NCBI GenBank assembly: GCA_054601695.1
Contig: BAAHQB010000041.1
Location: 682,001 to 746,000 of the forward strand
Direction: 5' to 3'
From: Amorphochlora amoebiformis
Taxonomy: Eukaryota > Cercozoa > Chlorarachniophyceae
Length of the DNA: 64,000 nt
Every line of letters begins with the position of its first letter. The stretch's first letter is position 1. This document shows positions 42,959-55,736 of this stretch, piece by piece. The translations under genes were made by a program, and so were the position numbers. The notes below the pieces were generated by a model that ran no database searches, was not told where the DNA came from, and saw only the letters and a program-made list of their open reading frames with translations.

Positions 42959-43323
42959 ATATGTGTACATGTGTATATATAATAATATTTTATATATATA
43001 AAAATATATAATATATATATATATATGTATATTGTAGTGTGTATAAATATACACATGAATATATATATAATTTATATATGCAGTTGTATAAAAATATATG
43101 TACATACAAATATATGCATGTATAATATATATGTGTATATATATATTATTATATATATATACATATATATATATAAATGTTATAAGATATTATATATACA
43201 TATATATGTGTACCTACATTATATATAAATATACCTATACATAGAAAAGAATATTTACACACACATATATATATATATATATTATATATATATATATATA
43301 CATATAATATCCACATATATATT

Positions 43324-43365
<42 letters not shown>

Positions 43366-43509
43366 TCCATGTATACACATATATGAACGTACATATATAT
43401 ATATATATATGTGTGTATATATTTATATATATGTATAACATAAACATATTCTATCTTTCTCCATACATTTTCTTTTACATTTATATATATATATATATAT
43501 CATTTATAT

Positions 43510-43541
<32 letters not shown>

Positions 43542-43678
43542 CATGGAAACATAGATACAAACATATATACACAAACAATTACACACACATACATGTCATA
43601 CACATACACATACATATATATATATATATATATATGCATTTATATATATATATATATTATATATATATATATATATAT

Positions 43679-43734
<56 letters not shown>

Positions 43735-43750
43735 ATATATATATATACAT

Positions 43751-43785
<35 letters not shown>

Positions 43786-43912
43786 TACATATGTATATAT
43801 ACATATTTATATATATACAGTCTCACAATGACAATCCCAGACTCGTCCAGTAGTTGGTACCATGAGTTTCCCTAATGGCTCTCGAAGCTGCAGCCTCTGA
43901 GGACCTCCGCAT
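36865..43912 (-). CDS. HIT-superfamily nucleotidyltransferase/phosphorylase-like protein
   Basis: Nine exons (43926-43861, 42862-42783, 42548-42483, 41732-41649, 41320-41261, 40669-40589, 39743-39554, 37781-37674, 36965-36865) join in phase; from the first ATG at 43912 this gives 273 aa. Key features in order: [32 protein letters not shown], then the catalytic-type signature [13 protein letters not shown] (His 84, 86 and 88), [40 protein letters not shown] and [17 protein letters not shown]. This order (His triad-like motif, then YNxLI, then a Val/Phe-rich strand and an xEW segment) fits Ap4A-phosphorylase / GDP-hexose phosphorylase (VTC2-like) proteins, which cleave nucleotide-phosphate bonds by phosphorolysis. 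The exact substrate cannot be read from the sequence. The exon with the start is open upstream, so more 5' exons are likely, possibly in 43.93-44.75 kb. Confidence 0.75.
37157..37245. repeat. Uninterrupted (AT)44 microsatellite
   Basis: About 89 bp of perfect alternating A and T, among the longest in the window. Similar arrays occur at 32680-32766, 29208-29274 and 55950-56021 and, in shorter form, in nearly every intron. Confidence 0.95.
37870..38776. repeat. Long (GA)n / GAGGAAGAGA purine tract
   Basis: About 0.9 kb of almost pure purine on the plus strand, built from GAGAGAGA runs broken by GAGGAAG about every 20 bp. It lies in the intron after the HIT-family exon 39743-39554. The open frames ([10 protein letters not shown]) are artefacts of the repeat. 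Confidence 0.95.
38777..39085. repeat. TCTTGTTCTATCTCT tandem repeat, pyrimidine tract
   Basis: About 13 tandem units of TCT(T)CTTTCTCTTGTTCTAT and shorter variants, then T/C-rich sequence to about 39085. It directly adjoins the purine tract, so strand composition flips sharply at about 38777. Confidence 0.92.
41934..41968 (-). pseudogene. Decayed copy of the acceptor side of HIT-family exon 41732-41649
   Basis: On the minus strand, GATATCTCAG|CGGCCACTTTGC... ([11 protein letters not shown]) matches the real exon start GATATATCAG|CGGTCACTGTGC... ([11 protein letters not shown]). The copy lies 200 bp upstream in the same intron and stops before the His motif. Confidence 0.8.
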
Positions 43913-43926
43913 AGAGAACAGGTCTC

Positions 43927-44826
43927 CTACGCAGACCACATTTCACTAAGACTCAGGATATCGATAAAGCTAGGGTCCAGACCGAGTCATGTGGAGGTAT
44001 TTCGGACTCTTGGAACGTCGATGGTGGTCTGGATAGAGGTAATGGTAAGTTTAAAGTAGAATTAGGGGCAGGGAGAGTTAGGAATCTAAACTAGGTAAAG
44101 TTTTACGCTTGAATACTTCGGTGTACGTTAGGGTTATGGTTGGGTTAGACTCAGTAGGGTGTTATAAATTATTTGTTCACCTAAGCCGGCGGATAGCAGC
44201 GAGTCTTACAGGGTATTCTCCTGCCCTTTTGCTTAACCCCTCTGGTAGAACTGACTGGAACGTGTCTAGTAATATCCCAACACGTTTAATCCCCACAGCT
44301 CTCAACCCCTGAACCGAACCCCAAGCTACCACTATCATGTATCACCTGAGTCTTCAGCGAATTCTTGGATTGTTCCAGTCTTCTTCTCCACCCGTAGGCC
44401 GTATCGCACCAGTCGACGGTCGACGTTGCTCACTGCCTGCAGCATGCCAAGCGTCAGATGGAGCTTGAAGCACGAAGGAACAAATGTTTTGAGTCAGATA
44501 GGGCTTAATGAATGAGTGGACACAATGCTTGGATGTACAGAGCCTAGAGAGCGCAATTGTCCGTCCGGTTGCAAAACGCCCTTTACGCTTCCGGCAACCC
44601 GTGGCTACTTGTCGTTCATCGAACCTGGATCTCCCCTTGCTCGACGAGCCTTCTCCATCTCGCGGCGAAGTCGATACCTCCGAGTCGAAGGTGTTTAGTA
44701 GGGCAGCAGGCTGCGACTGCCGCCATAAGGAGGAAGCAGGTGCCCATGCACCACGTATGATTACTGGAAGGATAAGTGGACCGCAATAGGTGTCTGAGGA
44801 TTCCAGAAGCTGACAACAAATTGTGA
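43927..44826. other. Less AT-rich region with open frames on both strands; unresolved
   Basis: Composition changes from TA repeat to mixed sequence. On the plus strand there are a possible exon (about 43955-44035, DIDKARVQTESCGG...) and a possible terminal exon (44398-44508). On the minus strand an open frame of about 120 codons runs from about 44740 to 44370. A minus segment ending at about 44613 (REMEKARRARGDP) would join in phase with the first known exon of the HIT-family gene. I could not decide which strand is coding. Confidence 0.4.
44398..44508 (+). CDS. Possible terminal exon of a small unidentified protein
   Basis: After the acceptor CCGTAG, an open frame gives HCLQHAKRQMELEARRNKCF and ends with TAA at 44506-44508. 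The helical, two-cysteine pattern is protein-like, but neither a family nor upstream exons with matching phase could be fixed. It could be a chance frame opposite an exon of the minus-strand gene. Confidence 0.3.
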   Translation, partial: AVSHQSTVDVAHCLQHAKRQMELEARRNKCFESDRA

Positions 44827-44899
44827 GGTCTCATAGCTCAGTTGGTAGAGTAGTAGTCTAATAAGCTACCGGTCAGGGGATCGAGACCCCTTGAGACCA
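44827..44899 (+). tRNA. tRNA-Ile (anticodon AAU)
   Basis: A full 73-nt cloverleaf: acceptor GGTCTCA pairs perfectly with TGAGACC, D stem GCTC/GAGT, anticodon stem GTAGT/GCTAC with loop CTAATAA (anticodon AAT, Ile), T stem AGGGG/CCCCT and discriminator A. There is no intron and no encoded CCA. Internal Pol III promoter boxes are recognisable (A box TAGCTCAGTTGG, B box GGATCGAGACC), and a run of T (ATTTTTTTTG, 44902-44911) follows as terminator. The T loop reads ATCGAGA, with A instead of the usual T at position 54. Confidence 0.95.
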
Positions 44900-44900
44900 C

Positions 44901-44911
44901 ATTTTTTTTGT
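44901..44911 (+). terminator. Pol III T-run terminator of tRNA-Ile
   Basis: CATTTTTTTTG two bases after the discriminator base of the tRNA gene; a run of eight T is a standard Pol III stop signal. Confidence 0.85.
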
Positions 44912-45209
44912 GGTCAAACACGTGACCAATCTGTGTGACATTCGGAACCCAGATCTGGGGTCCGAAGAGGTGCAGCTCGGCCTCGGCCTCGATACTTGGC
45001 GTCCTAGGGAGCGGTTGGCGCAGACCCGGGGGACTGCGTGCGTTATTTTTTTCTTGTTTTTCCTTTTAAGATGTGGCATGATCACACTGGAGGAAGTGCA
45101 TCGTTTGCGTTCTTTTTTTCAAAAAGGAATAGAAAGCTTAACATCCTCAACCCTTTCATCCCCTTTTCGTGTGTCTCTCAACCTCACACAACGATACCAT
45201 CAGAAACCA

Positions 45210-45818
45210 ATGGAAGACGCGTCGTCATGGGCGCTGGCGAAAGGTATGGCCTCTGGTACTCCTGCACAACCTGCGACTCAAGGAAACGCGACGAACGCGC
45301 GCGAACGAAGGGTGAAGCCGGTATGTATGCCGACATTCTTCGGATGATTCGTTGATATTGTATAAAACATGCTTCAATTTGACGAATTGGTCGTATGAGC
45401 TTAGAGAAGCTATAACACCTACCCTAACCCTGGAAACTGCAGGTGGAGAGACAGATGCGGGACATCTACAGGAAGGTTAGGCCTTGCTTCAACGCGTTAT
45501 GTACTCTGTCGGAGGATGGCCGTCGTCTGGCCTCTTCGGGTGAACGATTTTATTTCTTATTACCGCTATGCAAAGTAATATGTATGAGGAGGGGAGAAAG
45601 GGAAGTAGGGAAGGAGAGGGTTTGGGAGGGAAGGGGAGGGGAATGGGAATATTGTTGATAAATATATATTTACACATAACGCTTATATTCATACGTGTAA
45701 ATACATCGCAGCTGTGAATTTGTTCCCTCGGATGGTCGGTGGCAGCTCGAGCGATGTGAAGAAGATCGGAGTACTAGCGTACTTCGGTATTTTCAATGCA
45801 TGTTTAACGTATGTATAT

Positions 45819-45868
<50 letters not shown>

Positions 45869-45926
45869 TAACATATACAAACACACACACGTTATATTAT
45901 AAACTGTATATGTATTATATACATGA

Positions 45927-45972
<46 letters not shown>

Positions 45973-46060
45973 ATATATATTTATTTTGACATATATTATG
46001 TAAATATATGTATACATATATATAAATATATATATATATATTTATATATATACACGTATA

Positions 46061-46122
<62 letters not shown>

Positions 46123-46506
46123 CTGTGACTCAGACAAAACAAAGGCTATAAATAAATATGTTCGTACATAATTGATTACACACACATATATACATGTGTA
46201 TATATATATATATATATAAATATTATATATATAATATATATAAATATATATAATATATAATATATATGTGTGTATATATAATATGTATTTACATCTGGGT
46301 GTTTATGTGTAAATATATTATACATTCATGTATATATGTGTACATATAAATAAATATACATGCGTCATATATACATATATATATATATATGTTTATATAT
46401 ATATATATAATATACATACATATATATATATACATATATATAGATAAATATATATAGATACATATATTTACACATAGTAATACATATATATATATATATA
46501 TAATAT

Positions 46507-46553
<47 letters not shown>

Positions 46554-46890
46554 GCACACTCGCATATAAGACATGTATATATTACATACATATATATATA
46601 AATATTATATATATATATATACATATATATATAATATGACATAAATATATATACATATATAATATATGCAATTTATTATATATATATATATATTATATAA
46701 TATATACATATATATATGTATATAATATATATATATATGTGCAAAATGTACATGTTTATATGAATAGGTCTATACATGTTCCTGAATGTATATTATTTCT
46801 AATGTATTATATATATATATATATATATGTATGTATATTTATATATATTATGAATATATATATATATATATATATTTGTATATGAATATC

Positions 46891-46927
<37 letters not shown>

Positions 46928-47079
46928 ATGTACATGTGTAAAATATACATATTTATATGAATACATCTATACACATGTTTCTGAATGTACATTATGTGTA
47001 ATGTATATATACATACACATATATATATATATATATATTGTATATATATCTATATGTATGTATATATATGTATAAATAT

Positions 47080-47112
<33 letters not shown>

Positions 47113-47889
47113 CCCATGGTTTCATATTATACATATTTACATATATATATATATATATGTATATTTTTATATGTATGTATGTATACATATACATGAAATT
47201 AATACATAAATAAACATATAAATAGTAGTTTGTAACATGTTTCTTGGCAGGAGAGATACGTGAGCGACTTGCGGAAAAACATGTTGAGTCGATGGAGACG
47301 CTCATCGCTAACTTCCGCAAGAATTTTGCAGAGCTCGGGCTCCTAGTCGAAGAGGTACCAGAAAACCCTGTGTCTCTCATGCCTTCTCTGATCCTGGCAT
47401 CTCTATTCTCGTCCCTGCTACCCTTCTCTCTACTCTATCGCTTCATTTCTATCTCTTCATATCCCTTCTCTTTTCCTCTAACAGTCAGTCCCTTTCCCCT
47501 TCGTCTCTCTATCCTCATCAGACTTTCTTCCTCCTCGCTCTCTGTCTCTTTCTGTACCTCCCTCCCTTCCTTTCTCACTTCCACTTTCGCAAAACCGACG
47601 GACTACGTAAAGCTATTCTCCCTACTCTGTTTCATCTTTTTCTCTCTCTTCACTCTTCTTTCGACTCCCTCTTTTCTCTTTCATCTCCTCTCTTTCTCTT
47701 CCTTTCTCTTTTTTTCCCCTCCCCTCTCTCTCTCTCTCTCTCTCTCTATTCTGTACGAATTTAGGTGAATCGGATAGCTGGCGAGGGGTTCAAGGTTTTC
47801 GATATGGCAACTTTGGAATTTACTATTGAGGAGCTATGCTGTGCATCCCACAACGCTCCGTCCTTGTATGAATATAGTATATAAATATG

Positions 47890-47936
<47 letters not shown>

Positions 47937-47972
47937 ATATGTACATAATAAAAAAATATATATACATATGTG

Positions 47973-48008
<36 letters not shown>

Positions 48009-48284
48009 TGTATATTTATATGTACTTATACATATACATATATGCAAATATATAATTTATTATATATTTGTTTCCATTAGCATATATGTATATCTACTAA
48101 TGTATGTAAAATTATACTAATAATGATATATGCTTGCATTATATATATACACACACACACATATATATTTATAGAGAGAGAAAGAGAATGTCAATATACA
48201 CATGTACATGTGCACAAATGTATGTACGTATAAATACATGTAACATACACCTGTGCGAACATTATACACACAAACGCACACACG

Positions 48285-48316
<32 letters not shown>

Positions 48317-48857
48317 CATGTACACGTTTATATTCACACACACACACATGTATATATACACACACACATATAAATATATATATACATATGTAATTTCTAT
48401 GTGCATGTGTGTACAACATACAAACCATTATGTAACAATATTAAACAGATGCAAATATATGTACATAATATACACACAGATGTAAATGTATGAATATTCA
48501 AAAATGTGTATATATACTGTACATATGTGCATAAATCAAACATATATTTATATATGTATATATAAAAATATATATTATATGTTATATACGTATACATATC
48601 AGAGAGCAGCGCATAATATGGTTGGAACTAATCGTTCGAAGGTAAGAATGTTTCCATTATCATGTTTTCTCACCTCCTCCCCATCTCTCTCTCTTTCTCT
48701 TTCTCTCTATATCTCGCTTTCTCTCACTTAAAGTTGCATCAGTTTTCGCAAGGAGCAAGCAAGCCACAAGAGTATGCTCCAAGGCCTTCAGCAATATGAT
48801 AGCTCGACCATCAAGAAAGCTCTAGCGGCCTCCCAGTTCATTAACAGAAGCGAGTAA
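45210..48857 (+). CDS. BAR / sorting-nexin-like helical protein
   Basis: Seven exons (45210-45320, 45443-45539, 45712-45786, 47251-47354, 47765-47865, 48603-48641, 48743-48857) join in phase to 213 aa, with stop TAA at 48855-48857. After a low-complexity Ala/Gln/Thr N-terminus (1-37) the protein is almost all charged helix: [20 protein letters not shown], then [39 protein letters not shown], and a C-terminal [20 protein letters not shown]. The helix lengths, the mid-protein 'FG' break and the FRKEQxxHKS segment resemble the BAR part of sorting nexins, which bind curved endosomal membranes. The assignment is by pattern only, and no PX domain is seen. Further 5' exons upstream of the ATG cannot be excluded. 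The donor at 47866 (TT|GTATGA) has an alternative 12 bp downstream. Confidence 0.65.
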
Positions 48858-49438
48858 GAGTTTCCTATCCCTTCGTCTTTTTTCTCTGATATAATATAAC
48901 TCTCCTTGAATTCTTTTCTGATATATAGGTTTATATTTACACGTGTGATAAACTATAAATGCATATTTTTTGATTGAAATCTATATAATGTTTGCATACC
49001 ATGTTTAGATTTACATGTATATATCTATAAAATATTTACACGCATATTCAGATAAGTGATTTTCCTACAACTGTGCACACTTTATGAATCTAAATACTAA
49101 ATTTATAACAAGCTTCTATCTTAGGCTAGAAAAAATCTTTCAAGTTGCTAACGGGCGAATGCCTTTTGGAGTGAATTCCGCACTGCTAAAATAGCGGCAT
49201 AATTGTCACAATGTACAGTGTGCTAGAAATACAACTCCCAGCTGAACGTCACACTGTCGATCACGGCTGTTTAACCTTATCCAGTGAACCTGACTAGGGG
49301 TAGAAGTATAGAAATAAAAATACAAATATAGAAAATATAAATATAGAATGTGGAACATATATAGCGCGACGTACGTGACGCTAGTTGCTATATTAGATAT
49401 GTCTACAACGTACATAATACTACCTACTACGGTACATG

Positions 49439-49469
<31 letters not shown>

Positions 49470-50382
49470 CATTTACTAGATCTGTTGTGTGTACGTATAA
49501 GATTATCATAGGGCCAAGTATAATGTATAATATTAAATTGTATATATATGAGATCAATATTATATATATATATATATATTTACATATATATATGTAATAA
49601 TATATATGTATATATGCATATAAATATAGATTAATTTTTTACTACCTGTAGTTATAAGGTTATGTACTGTAGGCTAACATTAAGTTATTCATTAACATTG
49701 ATATCAATATATGAGAAATTAGTAATAGTACAATTGTACTCGGACTGTTGAACTAGTTCTTATTACTAGTATTACAGCTGCATAACTACAATGTACAAAA
49801 ATTACCAAGAAAAAATTCATAGTAACTATACTAACCATCCATCGTCTCCACATGCTAAACCGATCCTGCAGTCGCACAACACCCCACCACATCAACACTC
49901 AACACACCCAACACCACGATCTGCTGTTATCCCTAACAGCACTATAGCCCCACTCTGTGGAGGAGTCAATGGTCCTAGGACTAAGACATGCTGAATAATC
50001 TGATCCTGATCCTAACCTAACCCTGGAGTCGTCAATGGTCCTAGGACTAGTCGTGCTCTCAATCGCCATAAGTTATCCCACGAGCCAGTGTATGTATGCC
50101 CACAAAATCCAGACGACAGGGGGATGGGCGAGAGACCTTGGGTGGTCTGTGAGTGTCGACGGGCGCCATTCGATTCGACTACAGCTCAAAAAGATATTTA
50201 TGAATTTTAACGGTCCGAATTAGGTGTTTTCATAACATAATCTCTTTTAACACTTTACGTAAACCTGTAAGACAAGAAAAGCTCCTATTAATTCGGCTAG
50301 CCACAACCGCGTCTCGACGTGTCACCGCGGCCGGTGCAAAGGCACGGGAAAGGCAAAAGGGCGCAATAAGAAGTCTCGAGCC
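48858..50382 (+). other. Spacer between BAR-like and CHK1-like genes
   Basis: Unique AT-rich DNA with TA arrays (49442-49470, 49560-49625) and one interspersed repeat copy (49907-50010). Short open segments at 50035-50223 and 50298-50382 could belong to a 5' exon of the kinase: a frame entering after an AG at 50297 runs straight into its ATG with many Lys/Arg residues. Confidence 0.5.
49907..50052 (+). repeat. Interspersed repeat, full copy plus a partial copy
   Basis: GATCTGCTGTTATCCCTAAC opens a copy that continues through CCCCACTCTGTGG and GTCCTAGGACTA to GAATAATCTGATCC (about 50006). A second partial copy (GTCAATGGTCCTAGGACTAG) follows at 50031-50050, after CCTAACCCTGG. Confidence 0.9.
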
Positions 50383-51312
50383 ATGCCTCTTGGGCTTAAA
50401 ACTCAGATTCCCACTACGCCTCGAGGGGATTATATCTTCGATACCTCCCGGTTCGGATTACTTGGTCAAGGGGCTCATGCTGTCGTGATTCGAGCAAAGC
50501 ACAAGGACACGGGTACTCCTTCAAAGAAATCTATCAAGTTTCTTGTCCTCCTTCTGAAACTTGAGTGCAATCACAATTTAATGCATTAATCTACATTTTG
50601 AATCGATGTATGGCAAGACTGATAACAATAAGAGATAAGAAAGTTAAGAACGTTCATTTAGGGGAGTCGGTCGCCGTGAAAGTTGTGGGCAAGGACTTTG
50701 ATCCAAGAGAAGCCCAACTGCTAATAAAGCTCGATCATCCGTCAATTGTGCACATGTTTGACCTTCAGCAGGATGCCAACAACACGTACAAACAATTGAC
50801 ACATAGCAGAAAGACAGCTAACCTAATTCTCTTAACTTCGCAACTCCTCAAGAATAATTTATTCACTCCTTCTCATACGTCAGATATATTATCACAGAGC
50901 TCTGTCGTGGTGGCGAATTGTTCGGTACTTCCCCAAGGCGAAGTAAAACCTCATCTGATGTCAACCTTATGTATTCCAGACTTGATCGCGGAGCACGGCC
51001 CTCTCCCTCATGGTCTCGCTCGGCATTGTATGATTCAACTTTTCGAAGGTATGACTCACTAATTGGGACTTAACGTATAGCATCCCCGAGCCTGAACCAT
51101 CAAATCTCCAGGCATACAGTATCTCCATAGCAAGGGTGTCGTCCACTGGGATCTGAAGGTAGCCTTAATGTATTTTTACTTTATTGTGCATCATCATTGT
51201 ACATGTATACATGTAAGTGTATGTACATACATATATGTATGTATATATACATATAAGTATATATATATATATATATAAGTATACATATGTAAATACTTAA
51301 ACATATATATAT

Positions 51313-51375
<63 letters not shown>

Positions 51376-51383
51376 AAAATATG

Positions 51384-51423
<40 letters not shown>

Positions 51424-51727
51424 ACACGTTAATATTATATATATATGTATGTATATATATATATATGTATATAGATATATATATATATATATAATATATG
51501 TACAATATATATATTATACACATATATGCATTATTTTTGTATGTGTATGTGTATAATCACTTATCTATTGCAAAGTAATATCAAAGTAGATCTCTTCCAT
51601 ATGTATTTTTATGTACATAAATATGTATATATACACATACATACTCTATATGTATATATATATATATATATTATTATATATATTATTATATATATATTTA
51701 TATTATATATATATATATATATATATT

Positions 51728-51785
<58 letters not shown>

Positions 51786-51871
51786 GTGCCTGTTATGTGA
51801 AAATATGAATATGAACACATGTGTGCATACACATATAAACTCATGTGTAAAATATGCGTTGTAACCAAATG

Positions 51872-51911
<40 letters not shown>

Positions 51912-51936
51912 TATATATATTGTATGTATATATGTA

Positions 51937-51971
<35 letters not shown>

Positions 51972-51979
51972 TGTATGTA

Positions 51980-52016
<37 letters not shown>

Positions 52017-53507
52017 TACCTGTATGCATAATATCTAAGTAAATATTGATTTGTATCTATCCCTAGATATTGAGCGTACATATAAGTGATTTTATTTTTT
52101 TATGTATATCTATTGATATACGGTATATAGTGAGATTTACCTTATAACATTTTTATGATAATTATTTATATATAAGCATATACAATAATCAATCAGCCTG
52201 AGAACCTCCTGCTCACGGAAGACTTTAATCTGAAAATCGCGGATTTTGGGTTCGCTGCGATGGGGTCCAAGGCTCCTACCCGCCCGCGTGGTATATTACC
52301 TGGATAGTAGCTTGTCTCTCGGCAGTTTCTCACTCCATTATTTTTCGTACACCCGCCCAGGCACGATACCATATATGGCCCCAGAATTTGTGAGCATTTG
52401 GACAAGGTATTAATCTCTAAATGGGAGATATTCCCCACTCTTATGGATATATGTGTATGCCAACGGATTTCAGGAAGCCAAGCTCATCCCAGCATGAGCA
52501 AGATATGAAGATCAAAGAGCTCCAAAAGAATTCAAAACTTGACCCGAAAAAGGCGGATATGTGGGGTTGTGGGGTGAGTTTATTAAATATACAAGGGAGC
52601 TATTATTGAAAAACTTAGGGAGTTAGTTGAAATGAGAATTGGAGATGAGGCTTTAGTATATTTGCCGTTTTTCCTGGCAGGCTAAACTAGAGAGGGTTTT
52701 GGGGATGATCTGTTGACCACTCATTTAGTCAGAGACGATTATATCCTTGCAATTTATTAGGTGGTATTATATTGCGTGCTTGCCGGTACATTCCCGTGGC
52801 GAGCACCCACACCACAGGTGGTCGAATTAGAGTTTTCTTCGTTGTTGGTGATCGAACCGTGTAATTATTAGGACAAGACCTTTAAGTTACATGCCCAGGG
52901 AAAATGGATTCCAAAAATACATGAGGAGGTTGGTACTAATACCATTTGACGATATTAAGAGCTAAAAGTTGCATTTGTGTTGGAATTTCAGAATGCAGAC
53001 ATATTGAAACTTATACTTGCACTCTTGAGCATTGATCCCAAGCAACGCCCCAGTGCTGCGGTAATTTTCGTCAATTATCTATAGACTAACCAAAACATTC
53101 AATGTGAGAGTCGTGCGCAGTAAACAAATCACATAATTGTACCTATTCATAACTTTGAATAGATGTATACATAACATTTATACATTAGTACGCCTAAATA
53201 TATTAATATACATATAGTAAATTATATGTGTAAATAGGTATGTTTGTTATATTTACAAATACGTATACATATTATATATTTCATTTAAATATATATAATA
53301 TATATATATATATATACATATATATTTCTATATATATATATATATATATATTTTATTATATATGTAAATATGTGTATATATGTATACGTATAAAATATAT
53401 ATCAGTATTCGTGCATATACATATGTACATTAATATATTTATGTATATAATATATACATATATTCTATATGTATATATATATATGCTGTATATATGCATG
53501 AAAATAC

Positions 53508-53550
<43 letters not shown>

Positions 53551-54792
53551 TTGCTGTATATATGCATAACATACACAAACATACATATGTATATAAATAT
53601 ATATGTATATATATATATATATACATTGTACATATGCATAAATATAGCGGTAAAATGTGTGTGTTACAATATCTTAACATCAAAATTCTCATTTGTAAGA
53701 TGCGTACCTATTTAGGAAAACGTCATCACGTATTTAGATACTCGTATAATTTATGGTTTGCATTCTCCCCTCAGGAGTGCCTGGAATCAAAGTGGCTCGC
53801 ATTCAGGGCTCGAAAGGTGTTGACTTTGCAATCTCGTTCGAAACTCATAAACTAAACCTCCAGGTTCAGTATGCATCAACATACTTCGACGACTTGGGAG
53901 ATCTCATCGAGCCGCCCAGCAACAGGCTGGAAATCGCACAGGTGAAGAAAGGCAGAAAACGCCCCAGAGAGCCTGAGGAAAAGGACAGCACAGAGAAGCG
54001 CGGGCGCTACGTTGCGTGCAAGACACAGCTTCAAGAAAAGATAAGCGAAGCCAAGGCCAAGATTGCCCACACCCCCGGTTGGAATATGACATACACTTCA
54101 ACCCGCATTCCTATAGAAAATATTCTATCAGAAGTCAAACTGGAAGGCCCCAAGGACGTCGAGTTAGCCCTTCCTGTCAAGCGTTTGGGCTGGGTTCTGC
54201 CAGGAAAATCTGTCAAACATTCGTTACAATTCTTGGCTGAAATCGGGAAGGTAGACACCTCACATCACTAAATAGTTCATTGAATCCGGTCACCTAATCC
54301 TAGCTGTAGATGCTAATATATACCATATCTTCTAGGCGGTATCTGAAGTTGGATTCGACGCTGTACTGGATGAAGACGATTTCTTCGTTGTTGCTCGAGA
54401 CGAAGTATGGACACATTTATATATATCTATAACCCTCAACGTGTGAGTATCTCCCACCGCCGTATTTCCGACGGCGTCAGTTAACTGTGATGTGTTGCAG
54501 ATTTAAGTTCCAAAAAGTAAGTCTAATTGTGACGGTAATTTGCAGGCCGAAGACAAAGATATGTTTTTGGTCACACTATTCCAGCAAGAAATTGAGGTTA
54601 TTATAGAATATATGCCCACATATATATTCGTCACATGTACGTTATACATATATATATATATATATATATATAAATGTATATGTAAATATCATGCATCTAC
54701 ATATATATATATATACACATACATATATATATATATATATATAATATAAATATATATATATATATATAACCTGTACAAGTATGTACATATGT

Positions 54793-54826
<34 letters not shown>

Positions 54827-55157
54827 GGGTGTGTACGTGCATGATTCTACCACATAATATATATACATATATCCATACATGCATATTTATATATATATAT
54901 ACTTATACAACCAGATATGCATGCGTTGTAATATACATCTGTAAATCAGGGCAAGCCTCCAGCTCTCCTCTTGGACGTTCAACGGTTGCTCATGTCAACC
55001 TATGAATTTAACGAAGCATATCGTCATCTGCGGTGAGAAACAAACCCACATCCAATTTTGAAACTTATATTTGGGTATCTGATGGCATTCTGCATTTAGG
55101 GTCGCCCTCAAGGAACTTAACGCATGGATGGGTGTTACAGTTATCGCTAGCGAGTGA
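50383..55157 (+). CDS. CHK1-like serine/threonine protein kinase with C-terminal KA1-type domain
   Basis: Seventeen exons join in phase to 495 aa: 50383-50512, 50662-50785, 50884-50924, 50980-51048, 51112-51158, 52197-52290, 52361-52389, 52493-52573, 52761-52817, 52872-52928, 52992-53060, 53775-53816, 53864-54250, 54336-54404, 54546-54596, 54950-55032, 55100-55157. Kinase motifs: GQGAHAVV glycine loop, VAVK (Lys50), [13 protein letters not shown] hinge, VVHWDLKPENLL, DFG (153-155), [24 protein letters not shown] and IDPKQRPSA. The catalytic loop has HWD where HRD is usual. After a basic linker ([10 protein letters not shown]), residues of about 380-495 ([34 protein letters not shown]) fit the KA1-like autoinhibitory domain of CHK1, and the length is near that of CHK1 (about 476). 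CHK1 kinases enforce DNA-damage and replication checkpoints in the nucleus; other CAMK-group kinases with KA1 domains remain possible. The intron at 53817-53863 is only 47 nt. Confidence 0.88.
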
Positions 55158-55736
55158 CTTGAGAAAAAGTCTAAATTCGATCGAATCTAGTGGATATCTG
55201 GGGCCCTGAGTGCCAACGTAAATTCCAATCTGCACGTATGTGTCGAGGCATGTGCAGTGCAATTTTTATGGATAGCAATCCGAGTGTTACTTATTATAAA
55301 ATTAGTGTTCAAAAAAAGGTACCCGAAAATTCAGTTATTGTTACAACCTAGATACTAGAGATAAGTCTAGAACTTAAGAAATGCATTCATTTGATCTAGT
55401 CTAGCTAGTCGATATCTATATGATACTAGGATCTAGCCCTTGAATTTGAGGAATTTATCCACAACTAGCTGGTTTGCTTACAAACCATCTTCATACATTT
55501 TCATTGAGCAGGTGACTATGTTATGTACAATATTTAAATATTAGCTAGATTAGCCCAGTACTATAGCAGTAGTAACCTAGAAATTTCAGACGTTTAGGTC
55601 AACAAAACATTTTCATTTATAATATAAAACTAGTTTCACTCCGGCTCGGCGCCGCGTCCGGCGACCCAAATCCGATACATAATTGAAGGCTCTCGGACTT
55701 AGATACGACTCTGATACGTCGCCTCTCGGACTCAGA
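55158..55736. other. Convergent spacer between CHK1-like and MetRS genes
   Basis: Unique AT-rich sequence without telomere-like or TA arrays, containing the two 3' ends. No ORF with support was seen. Confidence 0.6.

Noticed and set aside
44910-45209. N-terminal extension of the BAR-like protein through 44910-45209
   Set aside because: The frame is open but contains hydrophobic T-rich low-complexity sequence right after the tRNA terminator. The ATG at 45210 is the simpler start, though extra 5' exons are possible.
54031-54258. Minus-strand frames at 53876-54258
   Set aside because: They are shadows of the large CHK1-like exon 53864-54250.
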